From NCBI GenBank assembly GCA_001931875.2, contig MSJH02000696.1, forward strand, positions 68,284 to 132,283: DNA of 64,000 nucleotides, in the 5' to 3' direction. The stretch's first letter is position 1. Every line of letters starts with the position of its first letter. Shown one piece after another: positions 1 through 9,605 of the stretch. The notes under the pieces were generated by a model that saw only the letters and a list, made by a program, of their open reading frames with translations, was not told the DNA's origin and ran no database searches. Source of the DNA: Byssochlamys sp. IMV 00236. Lineage: Eukaryota; Ascomycota; Eurotiomycetes; Eurotiales; Thermoascaceae. Position numbers and translations under genes: made by a program.

Positions 1-564
1 TGTGATAAAAGAGTCTCCGTTGTCATCGAAAACTTGGATACCAGACGTTGTGAGTAGTTCGGGGCCTTGAGTATTTCCAGAACTAAGCATAACCCCCGGT
101 CGAAGAACGTCGTAAGTTGACGAGTCCCACGAGTCTCTATTGGGTTCCGATCCTCGAAAAGCAGCCTCGACTGGTTCTTTCACATCACTTGCGAACATGT
201 AGGAGGATGGAGACGTTGCGATCGTGAACGGAAGGTTGGATAGATCCACGCCATCCGGTACAGTGATAATCCACTGCCCGAAGAGGTTCGAGATTGAGAG
301 TACTGTAACCCCAAAATCTTGTTGCAGATAGTCGACAACTTTCATGAAAAGTTCCTTTGATGCACCAGCCCTTGCATCATAGTCAGGTAAACCCCTGATG
401 CGGCCCCCTGGCCGCTGAAATGAAAAGGGGAAAGCCATACTCTGAGTACTAAAGAAGGCTGGGACCAAACAAGGACGCAGCGAGACATGTACGGAATCCT
501 GTAGGAGAGTTAGCAATCGTAAAGTTTCTAGAATGAAAGAAGCACATTGCATGTATATCTTCAT
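1..564 (-). CDS. Lineage-specific uncharacterised protein, C-terminus beyond left edge
   Basis: The minus strand is open from an ATG at 564 to the window edge (188 codons, no stop); an in-frame stop lies just upstream of that ATG. Features seen are a stretch with S-V-H-V-S-L-R-P, then G-L-P-D-Y-D-A-R-A-G, S-K-E-L-F-M-K-V-V-D-Y-L and W-I-I-T-V-P-D-G-V-D-L. From memory this resembles a multi-copy family of Eurotiomycete proteins whose missing C-terminal half looks like a chymotrypsin-fold peptidase; that half is outside the window, so no catalytic residues can be checked. A possible intron acceptor (ctcctacag, ending at 498) means the true start could instead lie in an upstream exon. A 90% identical 84-bp piece of this gene recurs at 13487-13570. 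Function unknown; the coding call is supported by the long open frame and by that related copy. Confidence 0.6.
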   Translation of the reverse strand, partial: MKIYMQCASFILETLRLLTLLQDSVHVSLRPCLVPAFFSTQSMAFPFSFQRPGGRIRGLPDYDARAGASKELFMKVVDYLQQDFGVTVLSISNLFGQWIITVPDGVDLSNLPFTIATSPSSYMFASDVKEPVEAAFRGSEPNRDSWDSSTYDVLRPGVMLSSGNTQGPELLTTSGIQVFDDNGDSFIT

Positions 565-1247
565 TATGGCTGGCTCTTACAGCAGTTATAAGTTCCATTG
601 TTGTTGAACAATTTGAGCTCGAATATACGTTTCAAGGTCTGGAGCAAGATAGGGTCAATAAACACGAGAATTGTTTTCTTATTAGAATGGTAACACCCAC
701 ATTGGAAAATTAGCTCCTAACTAGGTACCCATGATAACGTCCAGGCGTAGTGCGGCAAGTCGAGCTGCAACGGATCTCTGTTGCCTGAAACAACGAATAT
801 ACGGCTTGATGGACAGCAAAGGTTTCGACCCGATACGATATCAAACAGGACGTCCCGGATGCAGAATACCATCTAAAACAGTGGCAGACACCCTGGTCAT
901 ATCTTTTATGCGTCCTGGGATATAGAGAGGTAGATCTCGGTAGGTTTTTAGATACCTAGGTAGTTAGGTAAAGCAATCTAGTGGATACTATCCCGGCTTC
1001 GACAGTAGTACGCAGCAGATCTCGAGGTCAGATAACAATATGATCAGACTAATGAATGATATTTTGCTCCGCAGCTTGCTGACTTGTTCTACGGGGCTAT
1101 TGTTTTTCGAATGAAGTTCTCTACGCGAATTGGGGCGGAGTTCTTGGCTCTCGTATGTCCGTGACATCACGCCGTCTGAAGCTCCAACTGTTTTGGAACA
1201 TCTGAACATCCTCTGGCACGGGCGTCACAACGAACCACGGGGAAAAG
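565..1247. other. Intergenic, divergent upstream region
   Basis: This lies between two genes transcribed away from each other (left-edge gene and palC), so it should hold both promoters. Only short overlapping open frames are present on both strands, with no codon or motif signal. No repeat or RNA gene was recognised. Confidence 0.5.
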
Positions 1248-2941
1248 ATGGTATATTCCTTTACTCTCCCCACGACTTCTCATCTCTCGTTTCAGAAATT
1301 CCTCTCCTCTAGTACACATCCTTCTCTCCCACAAGCCGCTTCGACAGCTCGTCATGCATTGCGCCTCGCTCTCAAAGCTCACAAGCACCTACCCCGCGCG
1401 CAACGCGAGACACATCTCCCCACCGTCCTCGCTGCATTGAACAATTACCTGCCTTATCTATTTGCTCTCTCCCATGGACTGAGTGGGAAACCCATTGGAA
1501 ATGCTCCTTCTGGCGGCAGCGGCGTAGGAGAGGAGGTAGAGATTACACTCCGTGCGGAAATCGAGGTTGAATGGCGACCAACATTGACTTCTGGCTCGTC
1601 GATACTGAGGGGTGTAGGCGTGTACGGAGGCAGCACGTCTCGTGTCCATGGACGAGGTCTTGATTTTGAAATCGCTTTTACTCTTACTACGTTGGGATAT
1701 GTTCTGTCGGGAATCGCGAGGTCTGGAGTGTTAAGGACCTTGTATGCGGCACGTACCCCAACGGCGGAACAGCGTACGGCGGCGGTTCAGACAGCAACGA
1801 AGCATTTGTTACAAGCCAGCTCCGTACATTCCTTCCTGGCGTCTTCACCGTCCTTTGCGGCATTGACTGCGCGTAAGTCCAGTCGAGGCCGAGGTGGTGA
1901 CCGGGAAAGTTCTACGCCGTCAGCTCCCGCGGGGGTTGTACCAGACCTACACCCTGCTACACAGGCAGCTCTGGCAACCCTAGCTCTTGCAGAGGCGACT
2001 TTGTTGGCTGTTCTGAAAGACGATGCCTACGTGACAACCTGCATCCAAGCTCGCAACCCTCGCGATAAGGATTGGATGGTCCGGGCACCCGAAATCCCTA
2101 AAGTCAGGGCGTTGCTCTTCGCGCGTCTGTGCGTCCGCGGGGCGGAATATGCAGAGCAAGTCGCGGCGGGTCTAGGGACAGTCGGGGCAGATGGAAGGAA
2201 TAGTGCCGCAGCTGAGAAGATCGACGAGGATCTCGTCAGATATGCGCGTACATTGGGCAAAGTCGCGCGGGCTAGAGCTTGTCGATTTTTTGGAGTAGAT
2301 GCAGAGTTATCAGGAAAGATAGGAGAAGGGATTGCATGGCTAAGAGCTGCTAAGGCTGTCCTCGGGTTCAAGAGCTCCCTGGCGGGGGACGAAGAGGCTG
2401 CTACAAAGAGTAGTAAAGGCGGGCTGGCCAGGCTAAAGCGGGAGTGGGCGGAACGTAGAGAAGAGAAGAAGATGGAGAAGGAGGCAGGAAGTGGAAACAC
2501 TGGCGAGAAAGGCGCCTTGGAACCAGGCGATGATGCAGGCCGAGAGGAAGAAGGCCGGGTCATTGACATGCTGGAGACGAAGTGGGTGAAGATGAACGAT
2601 ACTGTGAGTCTCTATCACCGTATCTTCTTCCAAAAAGGGCCCGCCTTAATACTAATCCACAACTAAAGGTCAACACACAATTAATACCGGCGGCAACGGG
2701 CCTCCTCTCCAACCTCCCGTCTGGTCGAGATATCCATTCACCCCCTGCGCCCTATACGCCTCCTTCGCTAGACGAGGACGACCTGGTGCGAATGCGCGCA
2801 CCACCTGAAGAGGATGAAGTCTTCTCAGACAATGATCCGGATAGCGATGATGAGACCAATCCTGCTGGAGGTAAAGATACCCCCGGTGCTTTCCTGGGAT
2901 CGCGGACACTCTCCCGTGCGGAGTCGACTGCTTACTACTGA
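1248..2941 (+). CDS. palC: pH-response regulator PalC (BRO1-domain protein)
   Basis: Two exons, 1248-2603 and 2669-2941, flank a 65-nt intron with donor gtgagt and acceptor aaag preceded by a ctaat branch site; the product is 542 aa. The N-terminus M-V-Y-S-F-T-L-P-T-T-S-H-L-S-F-Q-K-F and the helical Ala/Leu-rich body match fungal PalC, an adaptor with a BRO1-like domain that links the plasma-membrane pH-sensing complex (PalH/PalI/PalF) to ESCRT-III during ambient alkaline-pH signalling towards PacC. Length is close to the roughly 500 residues I recall for Aspergillus PalC. The C-terminus is acidic and proline/serine-rich (D-E-D-D, D-P-D-S-D-D-E) and probably disordered, with a lysine/glutamate-rich linker near residues 395-440. 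Start chosen because the conserved N-terminus begins exactly at this ATG. Neighbours are unrelated. Confidence 0.9.
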
Positions 2942-3494
2942 AACTTTGGGTGTTCTCGTGTCATACTTAGATCTGCGGACCATCTATGTGATGATATAAG
3001 GATAAGATACCCCCGTATGAAGCAAGATCAGATCGAAACAAGTAGGTCCGCATGGAAAATCGAAACCAAAAAAAGAGATGTCATGATTTATCGCGTGCAC
3101 GCAAGTAAAACCAAGAAAGACGAGCTTGCTCCTGTCACTCCCGATCCTTTTCAGAATTTCAGATAGCAGCCCGACGTAAGAGTATAGTATATGTACACTT
3201 TCCATTCCATCAATCCAGCCAAGTCGGAAGGCTCTTATGGACCCGTAACAGAGAAAGGAAGAGAAAACCGAAGTCGGAGCCACTCAACATTGCAGTCGAT
3301 GTTGATGATACCTGCGACAGATGTTCTGTAGAAATTTCCCTCATCCATCACTTATCGCAAGTGCTCAGTTCCAGTTGTCGCTTAACCTTCTTTGTTCTCT
3401 TCAGGCAGATATAAGGCTGAACCGTCACCAGATTCTCGTTCCTCTTATCGTCCAGTCAAACGGAATTCCAGAAGAATCCGTATCGCTCAGTCCT
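2942..3494. other. Intergenic between convergent 3' ends
   Basis: The 3' flanks of palC and of the complex I subunit face each other here. The stretch is AT-rich with only short spurious frames. Nothing else recognised. Confidence 0.5.
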
Positions 3495-3950
3495 TTATGC
3501 CGACTTGGCGGCCTCGCCGGCCTTGGAGAAGTAGTTTTTCTCCTCGAAGAGGTAACCCTTGATCTTGCGCTCTGAGAGGAGTTCGAAGTAGCGTTCTTGA
3601 TATCGCAGAACAACGTCAGTAACACAGTTCACTAAATAACTTCCAATTTCTCCACGCCTCTAATTCAATCCCAGGCGCAGCGAACCCATGAGAAAGAAGT
3701 CCTATGGTCTATCTAGAAACTCACCTCTCAGCTTTCCACATTTCTCCAGATGATTCACTCCTTCTCTCTGATAGCACTTGGACAGCTCCTCGCCGACCAG
3801 ACGAGACATCATGCTGCGCACCCACTGCTCGCGAATGATAGCATCACGAGCATTGTGCACGGCGACGTTGTCCTCGAAGTCGACACCCTCGTACGTCGGC
3901 GGCACGGTGGGCTTCTTGGCCAGGAAAGCGGCGGACTCGGGGGTCGGCAT
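3495..3950 (-). CDS. NADH:ubiquinone oxidoreductase accessory subunit, 12 kDa (NDUFB10/PDSW type)
   Basis: Exon 1 runs 3950-3725 and exon 2 runs 3595-3495, separated by a 129-nt intron (donor gtgagt, acceptor atcaag), giving 108 aa. Signature parts are the N-terminus M-P-T-P-E-S-A-A-F-L-A-K-K-P-T-V-P-P, the segment I-I-R-E-Q-W-V-R-S-M-M, and C-Y-Q-R-E-G-V-N-H-L-E-K-C-G-K, continued across the splice into L-R-E-R-Y-F-E-L-L and Y-L-F-E-E-K-N-Y-F. This matches the fungal 12-kDa accessory subunit of mitochondrial complex I, a membrane-arm protein on the intermembrane-space side; the two spaced cysteines fit the CX9C style of that family. The splice is required, because reading on past exon 1 loses the conserved C-terminus. 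No classical cleavable presequence is seen, as expected for this subunit. Confidence 0.88.
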
Positions 3951-4879
3951 GGTTTCGATTCTTGTTGAAGGGAATGAGGAAGGACAGGAAGCGAGCAATT
4001 GGAGTGCTGGTGGGTGGTAGATCCGTCGCGATAGTCCTGGGAAGCTCTGAGCTGAGGATGGATTGACCTTCCAACTAGGTAGAGGGCGGGTTTGCAGTGC
4101 CAAATGCGGGAAAGGTCATTGGTCGAGGACGAGGCGGAAAGGGTGGCAGAACTCCCAGACCTTGAGGGACTTGCGCCGCAGTGGATGACACTACTCTAAG
4201 AACATCGGAAATATGAAACATTTCCAGTGAATAACAATAACAGCAAACTGCGTAAGAGGCTACATGGTTCAACGATGTTACTGGATATTCATCTAAGTCC
4301 ATATCCGCTGGAATCAAAAATTGAGATCCATGACTGACTTTGGGTCTACCAGGGCAGTTATCCTCGGACTCGAGAAGAATGAGAGACGCTGTGCTGTTAA
4401 CCAGGTGGGCTCTAACATGTTCGTGCTGCCTTAAAAAAAGGGTATGCGGACTTACCAACAGTGACGTCTTCGAAGCAAACATATGCCCATACAGTATATC
4501 TGGAGCGAAGCTCGCTGAGCTTGAATTCTCTAGCAACTAGCTCAGCCTATTTAACCCTGTGGAGCTAGAAAGGCGTGGGAGAAACCCGTCAAGAGGGAGG
4601 CCTGCATGTAGGCAGGCTCCGACAGTATACGATATGATTTAGTGATGGTGGCTCTAGAAACGGGCGATGGATTTCAGTGGTACAGTTCAATGCTCTAGGC
4701 AGAACAACCCGTCTAGGCTTCTACACGCTATGTGATTGTTACATTCTGCATGTCATGGCTCTTTCACCTTACCCCTCATACGCTGTTGCGACTTCACCTC
4801 AAATTTATCTGCATATTCATTATCTTTTGGGATACATCGTGACCTAGATCTTAGGAAACCCCATAGAGCTACCTTCAAG
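3951..4879. other. Intergenic, divergent upstream region
   Basis: This is the shared upstream region of the complex I subunit (minus) and the kinase-like gene (plus). A 153-codon minus-strand frame at 4075-4536 shows no family resemblance and overlaps the expected promoter, so it is not called. No repeats recognised. Confidence 0.45.
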
Positions 4880-5918
4880 ATGTCTGAAAACGACTTTGAA
4901 GATGTTGACTGTGTTACTTTTGATAATGATCCACGCACTTGGATACTGAAGGAGAAAATTCACGAGAACAAATCTCAGCTTGATAAGATGGAGTTCGATG
5001 GGACACATGTTGCTTCTAAATCTTGGGAAGTTTACATTTGTGAAAACTCTGCTGACCCTTCGGAAGAAGCGATCATCAAAATATACAAGCAGTATGTCTT
5101 CCTTCTAGGAACTCCTACGGTTGCTAATTCTCTTACAGAATTCCTTATATTGGATCCGAGTTTACTCGACCGCAGGTAAGGCGGAGGCAAGCTCTGCCGA
5201 TTGACGGGCTCGCCAAAAAGGAACTCGACGCTCTCAGGACGTTTACAGAAAAAGGATGCGCTTCAACTCCCAAGCTTCTGGGATACAAAGAAGAGGTTCA
5301 AGGTCCGCAAGACATCGTTCCTGGAGGGTTCATCCTCTATCTATTGATGGAAAGGTTGCCCGGTTCCTGCCTTGATGAGTACGCCTTCTGGGACTTGGAC
5401 GAATCTGAACGCGCCAAGGTTCTAGAGAAATTTAAGACTGCATGGATGTAAGTTCCTACGTTTATCATCATTTATCTCCTATTCTCAACTATAAAAGTAT
5501 ATATATACATATATTCATAACTCATCATTATATACAGAGATTGTTACAACGCCGGTCTCGTGCCTTCCAACGGCCTTGGCGAAACGATCATGTGGGATCC
5601 TGCAGCAGAGAGAGTGTGAGTGGTCATCATACTTCCACCCCTCTGAACGTGCAAGTAGCTTGGAGCTAACCATACAATAATAGTTATTTCACGGGATTCA
5701 GTGACAGTTTCTCGTCGGAGGAATCTCCGGAAGGATGGAGTGAAAGGCAGTGGGTCGAATGGGACTTATTCCAGCGACCTAGGCAACGTCAGAAACCGGT
5801 TCCTACTGGCGCAGAAACAGGAGAATCTCTTCTAGCCTCCCGGAGTCGTGCTTCAAATTCAATGGTAGCACATATTTTTGACATGTACACGGGCGCTTCT
5901 TCTCCTCGCTTCTCATGA
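4880..5918 (+). CDS. Fungal kinase-like-fold protein, uncharacterised
   Basis: Four exons: 4880-5091, 5139-5447, 5538-5615 and 5684-5918. The introns (47, 90 and 68 nt) have donors gtatgt, gtaagt and gtgagt, and phases agree, giving 277 aa. Start M-S-E-N-D-F-E-D. The middle section (G-G-F-I-L-Y-L-L-M-E-R-L-P-G, then D-C-Y-N-A-G-L-V-P-S-N and T-I-M-W-D-P-A-A-E-R-V-Y-F-T-G-F) resembles the hinge and catalytic-loop region of the degenerate protein-kinase/aminoglycoside-phosphotransferase-like proteins common in Eurotiales. A canonical HRD and DFG are not visible, so catalysis is doubtful; the D...N and W-D...F-T-G-F stretch may be their degenerate counterparts. No biological role is known to me. 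Upstream in-frame codons exist back to 4736 but lack conservation-like composition, so the ATG at 4880 is preferred. Confidence 0.7.
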
Positions 5919-6989
5919 TATCTCATCATCTTGGTCGTCTCCAGAGAACAAAGATTGAAGTTTGTGGACGAGAAGATAGAGTATAGGAGCTTCAGGTTGC
6001 TTCAGGTTGCTTCAGGTCGCTTCAGGTCGCTTCAAGTTGCTATAATGGCTCAATAGGCAGAATAACGGATTTTCTTCCATAGTAAAATGGACGATTCTGA
6101 CCCTGGCACTTCGTAGACTGGCAGACTTGGACAGTCTATGAGATTCAATAGAGGACACAGAGACGAGTAGCACAACGTGACTCCAGAGATCAGGTTGCAA
6201 ATTTTCGCACCCATAGGCCTTATGCTGAACAGAGTTCTTAAAAATTGTAATGAGGTATGCCTTCTGTTTTGGATATCTTCAGTATATGCATAGTCCCTAG
6301 TTATATTACCACTCCATTGAGCCAGGTATTGGGGTAAATGTTGCCCATCTTCCATCATCGGTATAATTAACTTGGAAGCGCTCAATCATATCATATTATC
6401 AAACGTGATTATTATAGTTCCCAGTGGCTCATGAGCCATTTTCAAGAACACCTCCAGGGAGCGGGATCGGCTTGGAGATTACATAGAGCAGCTACATCAA
6501 GCTAAGAATGCTATTATCTGCTAATACTACCAGTATTGATCGTTGTTACGGTCATAAATCTACCAAATTTCCAACTTGAGCTATTGTTTTCTTCATCATA
6601 AAGATGTACTATCGATTTAGGATCGTATTATGTTTTGTTACCCGATGGGTGTTTTCCATTGCCAACCAAGCTTAACCGTTTTTTGACGTCATCAACAGTA
6701 TGAGGATAATGAAGTCATTTATTTAAGTCCGCAAGGTATCAGAGAAACCTCAATTTATCTATTACTTAACAAAGTAGCGTCCTGAAATCACTTATTATAT
6801 GGTACGGGCGCATGCGCACACCAACAGCTAATAACATATCGAAACCACCCTTGTCAGTTACTCTAATACTCAGCATACACAGCAATAGCAGAGCCTGTTA
6901 TCAAGGGAAACGCTACCACAAAACAATAATCTAATTGGCATTCTTCGTGAATTTTCAAAAGCACTGTTACAGCAACAGAGAAACCGACA
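5919..6989. other. Intergenic, AT-rich
   Basis: Apart from the 10-bp tandem repeat at 5991-6040, this about 1.1-kb stretch has only weak overlapping frames and rising AT content towards 6900. The last few hundred bases should contain the promoter of the gene at 6990. Confidence 0.5.
5991..6040 (+). repeat. Tandem repeat, five copies of a 10-bp unit
   Basis: Five head-to-tail copies of ttcaggttgc occur here, with small C/T and G/A variants (ttcaggtcgc, ttcaagttgc). They sit about 70 bp downstream of the kinase-like gene's stop codon, probably in its 3' untranslated region. Confidence 0.9.
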
Positions 6990-7661
6990 ATGTCGACCGC
7001 AACGACTTCACAACCACCTCAACCACCGAAGCAAACCGCTTACACACAAGACGGCAACCCGATCTCACAGACTCCAGCGGAACAGCGCCCTGGTTCTGGC
7101 ACCCAGGCACAGCCAGTATATGCCTCTTCTTCCTCCAGCAGTAGTCGTCAGTACGGCGATGCGCCGCCCGCTATTCACCGTACGGCAGACTCGCTGCCTT
7201 CTTCGGACGACAAGGTAGCCCAGCTGCAAAAGCAGCGTGAGCGCGAGCGAAAAGAGTCACTATCGGGTGCGGAGGTAGACACGGAATATGGCGTCGAACA
7301 ACAACCTGCTGAAGGTCGGATCGCGGCTGCAGTTGAAGGGAAGCAAGAGCGTGCGCGGGAACAGGCGGGAGCGCATTCTGGTCCTGTGGGAAGCGCTGGA
7401 GGGCCCGGCGCGCCAGGATTCGGCGAGGAGGGAGATTTCGCAAAGAATCTGGACAAGAAGAGGGAAAATCATGATCGAATTTTGGGTCAGAAGGCCGGAA
7501 AGAGCCCCCCTCCTCCCGATGAGGTAGAAGGTCAGGAGGCCGCCGAGGGAACTGTGCAAGAAAGGGAGAGATTGAGGCAGAGAAAGCTGAAGGAGGACGA
7601 AGAGCTGGATGTAAAGGGCGCAGTAAAGCAGGGGACCCACGATGCCGTCGTTGGACGGTAA
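6990..7661 (+). CDS. Conserved-looking hypothetical protein, intrinsically disordered
   Basis: Single exon of 223 aa starting M-S-T-A-T-T-S-Q-P-P. The N-terminal 60 residues are Pro/Gln/Ser-rich with a run of seven serines; residues 75-220 are highly charged (K/E/R/D) with a long Gly-rich break (G-P-V-G-S-A-G-G-P-G-A-P-G-F). The sequence predicts no membrane segment, signal peptide or globular domain. The pattern of short charged helices separated by glycine and the ending D-A-V-V-G-R is reminiscent of small stress-associated fungal disordered proteins, but I cannot name a family. The coding call rests on a long clean frame with strong codon-position GC bias and an adequate start context (gacaATGtc). 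The 3' end lies only 178 bp from the end of taf7 on the opposite strand. Confidence 0.72.
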   Translation: MSTATTSQPPQPPKQTAYTQDGNPISQTPAEQRPGSGTQAQPVYASSSSSSSRQYGDAPPAIHRTADSLPSSDDKVAQLQKQRERERKESLSGAEVDTEYGVEQQPAEGRIAAAVEGKQERAREQAGAHSGPVGSAGGPGAPGFGEEGDFAKNLDKKRENHDRILGQKAGKSPPPPDEVEGQEAAEGTVQERERLRQRKLKEDEELDVKGAVKQGTHDAVVGR

Positions 7662-7839
7662 AGATGATGGAGGAGTGAGAAGGGAGGCTGATGTAGTTCA
7701 CTAAGGATAACTCATATTGATGCCCACACCATTCGAGGCGAACAGTATCTTTATACGACTGTGTAGAACTAGTGTAATATACAAGGCTCATGTCATGATA
7801 ATATAACGTCAAAACGAATAAAGGGTATCAAATGCAATC

Positions 7840-9300
7840 TCAAGTGTCCATGTCCTCGCCTTCACCAATAGAGACTTTCTTCAGAGCCAAGTCTTGCTTC
7901 AGGCTGTGAATACGCTTTCCTACCTTGTTTCTAAGGATAGGGTTCTGGATTTTCTCCCACTTTTCGGTTTCCGCCTTGATGAGCGCTTCCAGCTCTGCAA
8001 TCTCCTCCCGTTTGAGTTGAAGTTGTCTCTGTTGCTCTAATTGTTCTTCGTCAAGATCTTCATCGGGACCTTCATCACCTTCGGCTTCGCTCTCAGACTC
8101 GTCTCCAGAAGTATCTGCAGGCGACGAAGGCTTCGTTGCAGATGGCGTTCCTGCATGATGAATGCCATCCGCTCCTGGTTTTGCTGTGACAACCTCTTCG
8201 TCAGCTCCCGCGGCCAGCGCGGCTTCCATCTCGGCCGCAAGGTCATCTTCGAAGTCGGCTTCAGCGTGTGCGTATTCTTCTGCTTCCCCTTCCGCATCCT
8301 GCTCGTCGTCATAGTATTCGTCGTAGTAATCGCCACTCTGCACTCCGTTCTCCGCCCGGTTGAGAGAGGTAGTGTCAAGCAACTCAAATCTAGGTGGTCC
8401 GAGAGAAGCCTCGTCTTTGGCGATCAGATCAGCTACCTCTTTCTCAACCTGTTCGATAGTACGCGTGCTAATACGTTCACGGAAGCGACGTTTTCGCACC
8501 CATTTTAATGGAGGAGTCAGACCATGAGGATACTGATATGTCCTCTCATCTACCACACCCACATCCTTTGGCAACGGGTACTCCAGGGCCTCTTTTTCGT
8601 TGCTTACGGGCCCAAGGACCAGTAACATCTGACAGATATCCGCAGATTTGTACCACCCACGCTTGTCCCAGCTTTTCATTCCTTCGATGATACACGGTAG
8701 ATCCACAAGCGTAGCAGCGTACTGCTTGTCGCGGATTCGGAGAATTGCACGCCGCCCTTCGCGGGTCAGAGGTTTGAAAGAAAACTCAGCCCGATCAAAG
8801 CGTCTCTCGTTGATTGCTTGACGTAGATATTCACAGTCCTCTCCAGGTAACATCCGTAGTATAAACTGCTCCTCTAAAGTAGGGTCGATTTCTGTGTCGG
8901 AAGCTTCCGAATCGTAGCCAACTCCGGGCGGCCGGTTCGGTACCAAGCCCTTATTTTTGATTCTGATAGACTGTACACCGGGTCTCTTCGATGGAATAAG
9001 CTTGATTCGTTTGGGACCGGGCTTCTCAGCGTCGCCAGCACCGCCAGCATCTTCTTCGTCCTCGTGCTGTTCGCGTCGCTTCTTGGAAGCTGCGCCCTCC
9101 GCCTTGACAGTTTTCTTCTTCTTCGACTTTTCTTCAGTTTCATCGCCCGTAGGTTTGCGACCGATCTTCAGTTTGAGCTTTGGCTGAGGTGGTTCAGAGG
9201 AAGGTTCCCCTTGGGGTGTCGATTCATTCTCCGCGGCCGGTTTAGGTGCCTTCTTCTTGCCCATGGTGAGCTTGAGCGACGGACGCGGTGCTTCAGACAT
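7840..9300 (-). CDS. taf7: TFIID subunit TAF7 (TAFII55 N-terminal domain)
   Basis: Single exon, 486 aa. Residues about 140-240 hold the TAFII55 domain: E-E-Q-F-I-L-R-M-L-P, then the block around F-K-P-L-T-R-E-G-R-R-A, then the A-A-T-L-V-D-L-P-C-I-I-E segment with K-S-W-D-K-R-G-W-Y-K-S-A-D-I-C-Q. TAF7 is a component of general transcription factor TFIID; in other eukaryotes it docks on TAF1 and restrains its activity. The N-terminus (about 130 aa) is lysine-rich with repeated L-K-L-K-I/L-G-x-K motifs, nuclear-localisation-like. The region after residue 330 is strongly acidic, followed by a predicted coiled coil (Q-L-E-Q-Q-R-Q-L-Q-L-K-R-E-E-I-A-E-L-E). It is transcribed divergently from taf3, whose start lies 305 bp away. 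The antisense frames here are shadows. Confidence 0.92.
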   Translation of the reverse strand: MSEAPRPSLKLTMGKKKAPKPAAENESTPQGEPSSEPPQPKLKLKIGRKPTGDETEEKSKKKKTVKAEGAASKKRREQHEDEEDAGGAGDAEKPGPKRIKLIPSKRPGVQSIRIKNKGLVPNRPPGVGYDSEASDTEIDPTLEEQFILRMLPGEDCEYLRQAINERRFDRAEFSFKPLTREGRRAILRIRDKQYAATLVDLPCIIEGMKSWDKRGWYKSADICQMLLVLGPVSNEKEALEYPLPKDVGVVDERTYQYPHGLTPPLKWVRKRRFRERISTRTIEQVEKEVADLIAKDEASLGPPRFELLDTTSLNRAENGVQSGDYYDEYYDDEQDAEGEAEEYAHAEADFEDDLAAEMEAALAAGADEEVVTAKPGADGIHHAGTPSATKPSSPADTSGDESESEAEGDEGPDEDLDEEQLEQQRQLQLKREEIAELEALIKAETEKWEKIQNPILRNKVGKRIHSLKQDLALKKVSIGEGEDMDT

Positions 9301-9605
9301 GATGGGCAGACCAAGGCGCCCTGAGTGCAGCCTGTATAGAGGAGAGAAGTAAACTCTGATCTCAGTGTTGGCGTGGTCGCAAAGTCAAGGATCGACCAGC
9401 CACGGAGGTTGATGAATAGAAGTGAATGAATGGGCGGCTCAAGAATAGGCATGACGTGCGGCAAAGAACCGCCCGCGCGTTTCTTCTTCACACCAGCACC
9501 ACCATGACCTCGCACCTGCTCCGCTCAGCTCTCTCAAGTCCTGTCGCAAACTGATATACGGCTTGAATCTAATTGCTCTTCTTTTCCAGTTCTCTATTTG
9601 CCACC
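9301..9605. promoter_or_regulatory. Shared divergent promoter of taf7 and taf3
   Basis: Only 305 bp separate the start codons of two TFIID subunit genes pointing away from each other, so both core promoters and both 5' leaders must fit here. A pyrimidine-rich stretch (cttcttttccagttctc) immediately precedes the taf3 ATG, whose context gccaccATGtcc is near-ideal for initiation. No clear TATA box was identified. Confidence 0.65.

Noticed and set aside
2027..2569. 180-codon minus-strand frame within palC
   Set aside because: Antisense shadow of PalC exon 1.
4075..4536. 153-codon minus-strand frame upstream of the complex I subunit
   Set aside because: No motif, overlaps the expected promoter, and simple-looking composition.
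7171..7812. 213-codon minus-strand frame over the disordered-protein gene
   Set aside because: Shadow of the plus-strand gene; its peptide is Arg/Pro/Ser-rich and mirrors the charged codons of the real gene.
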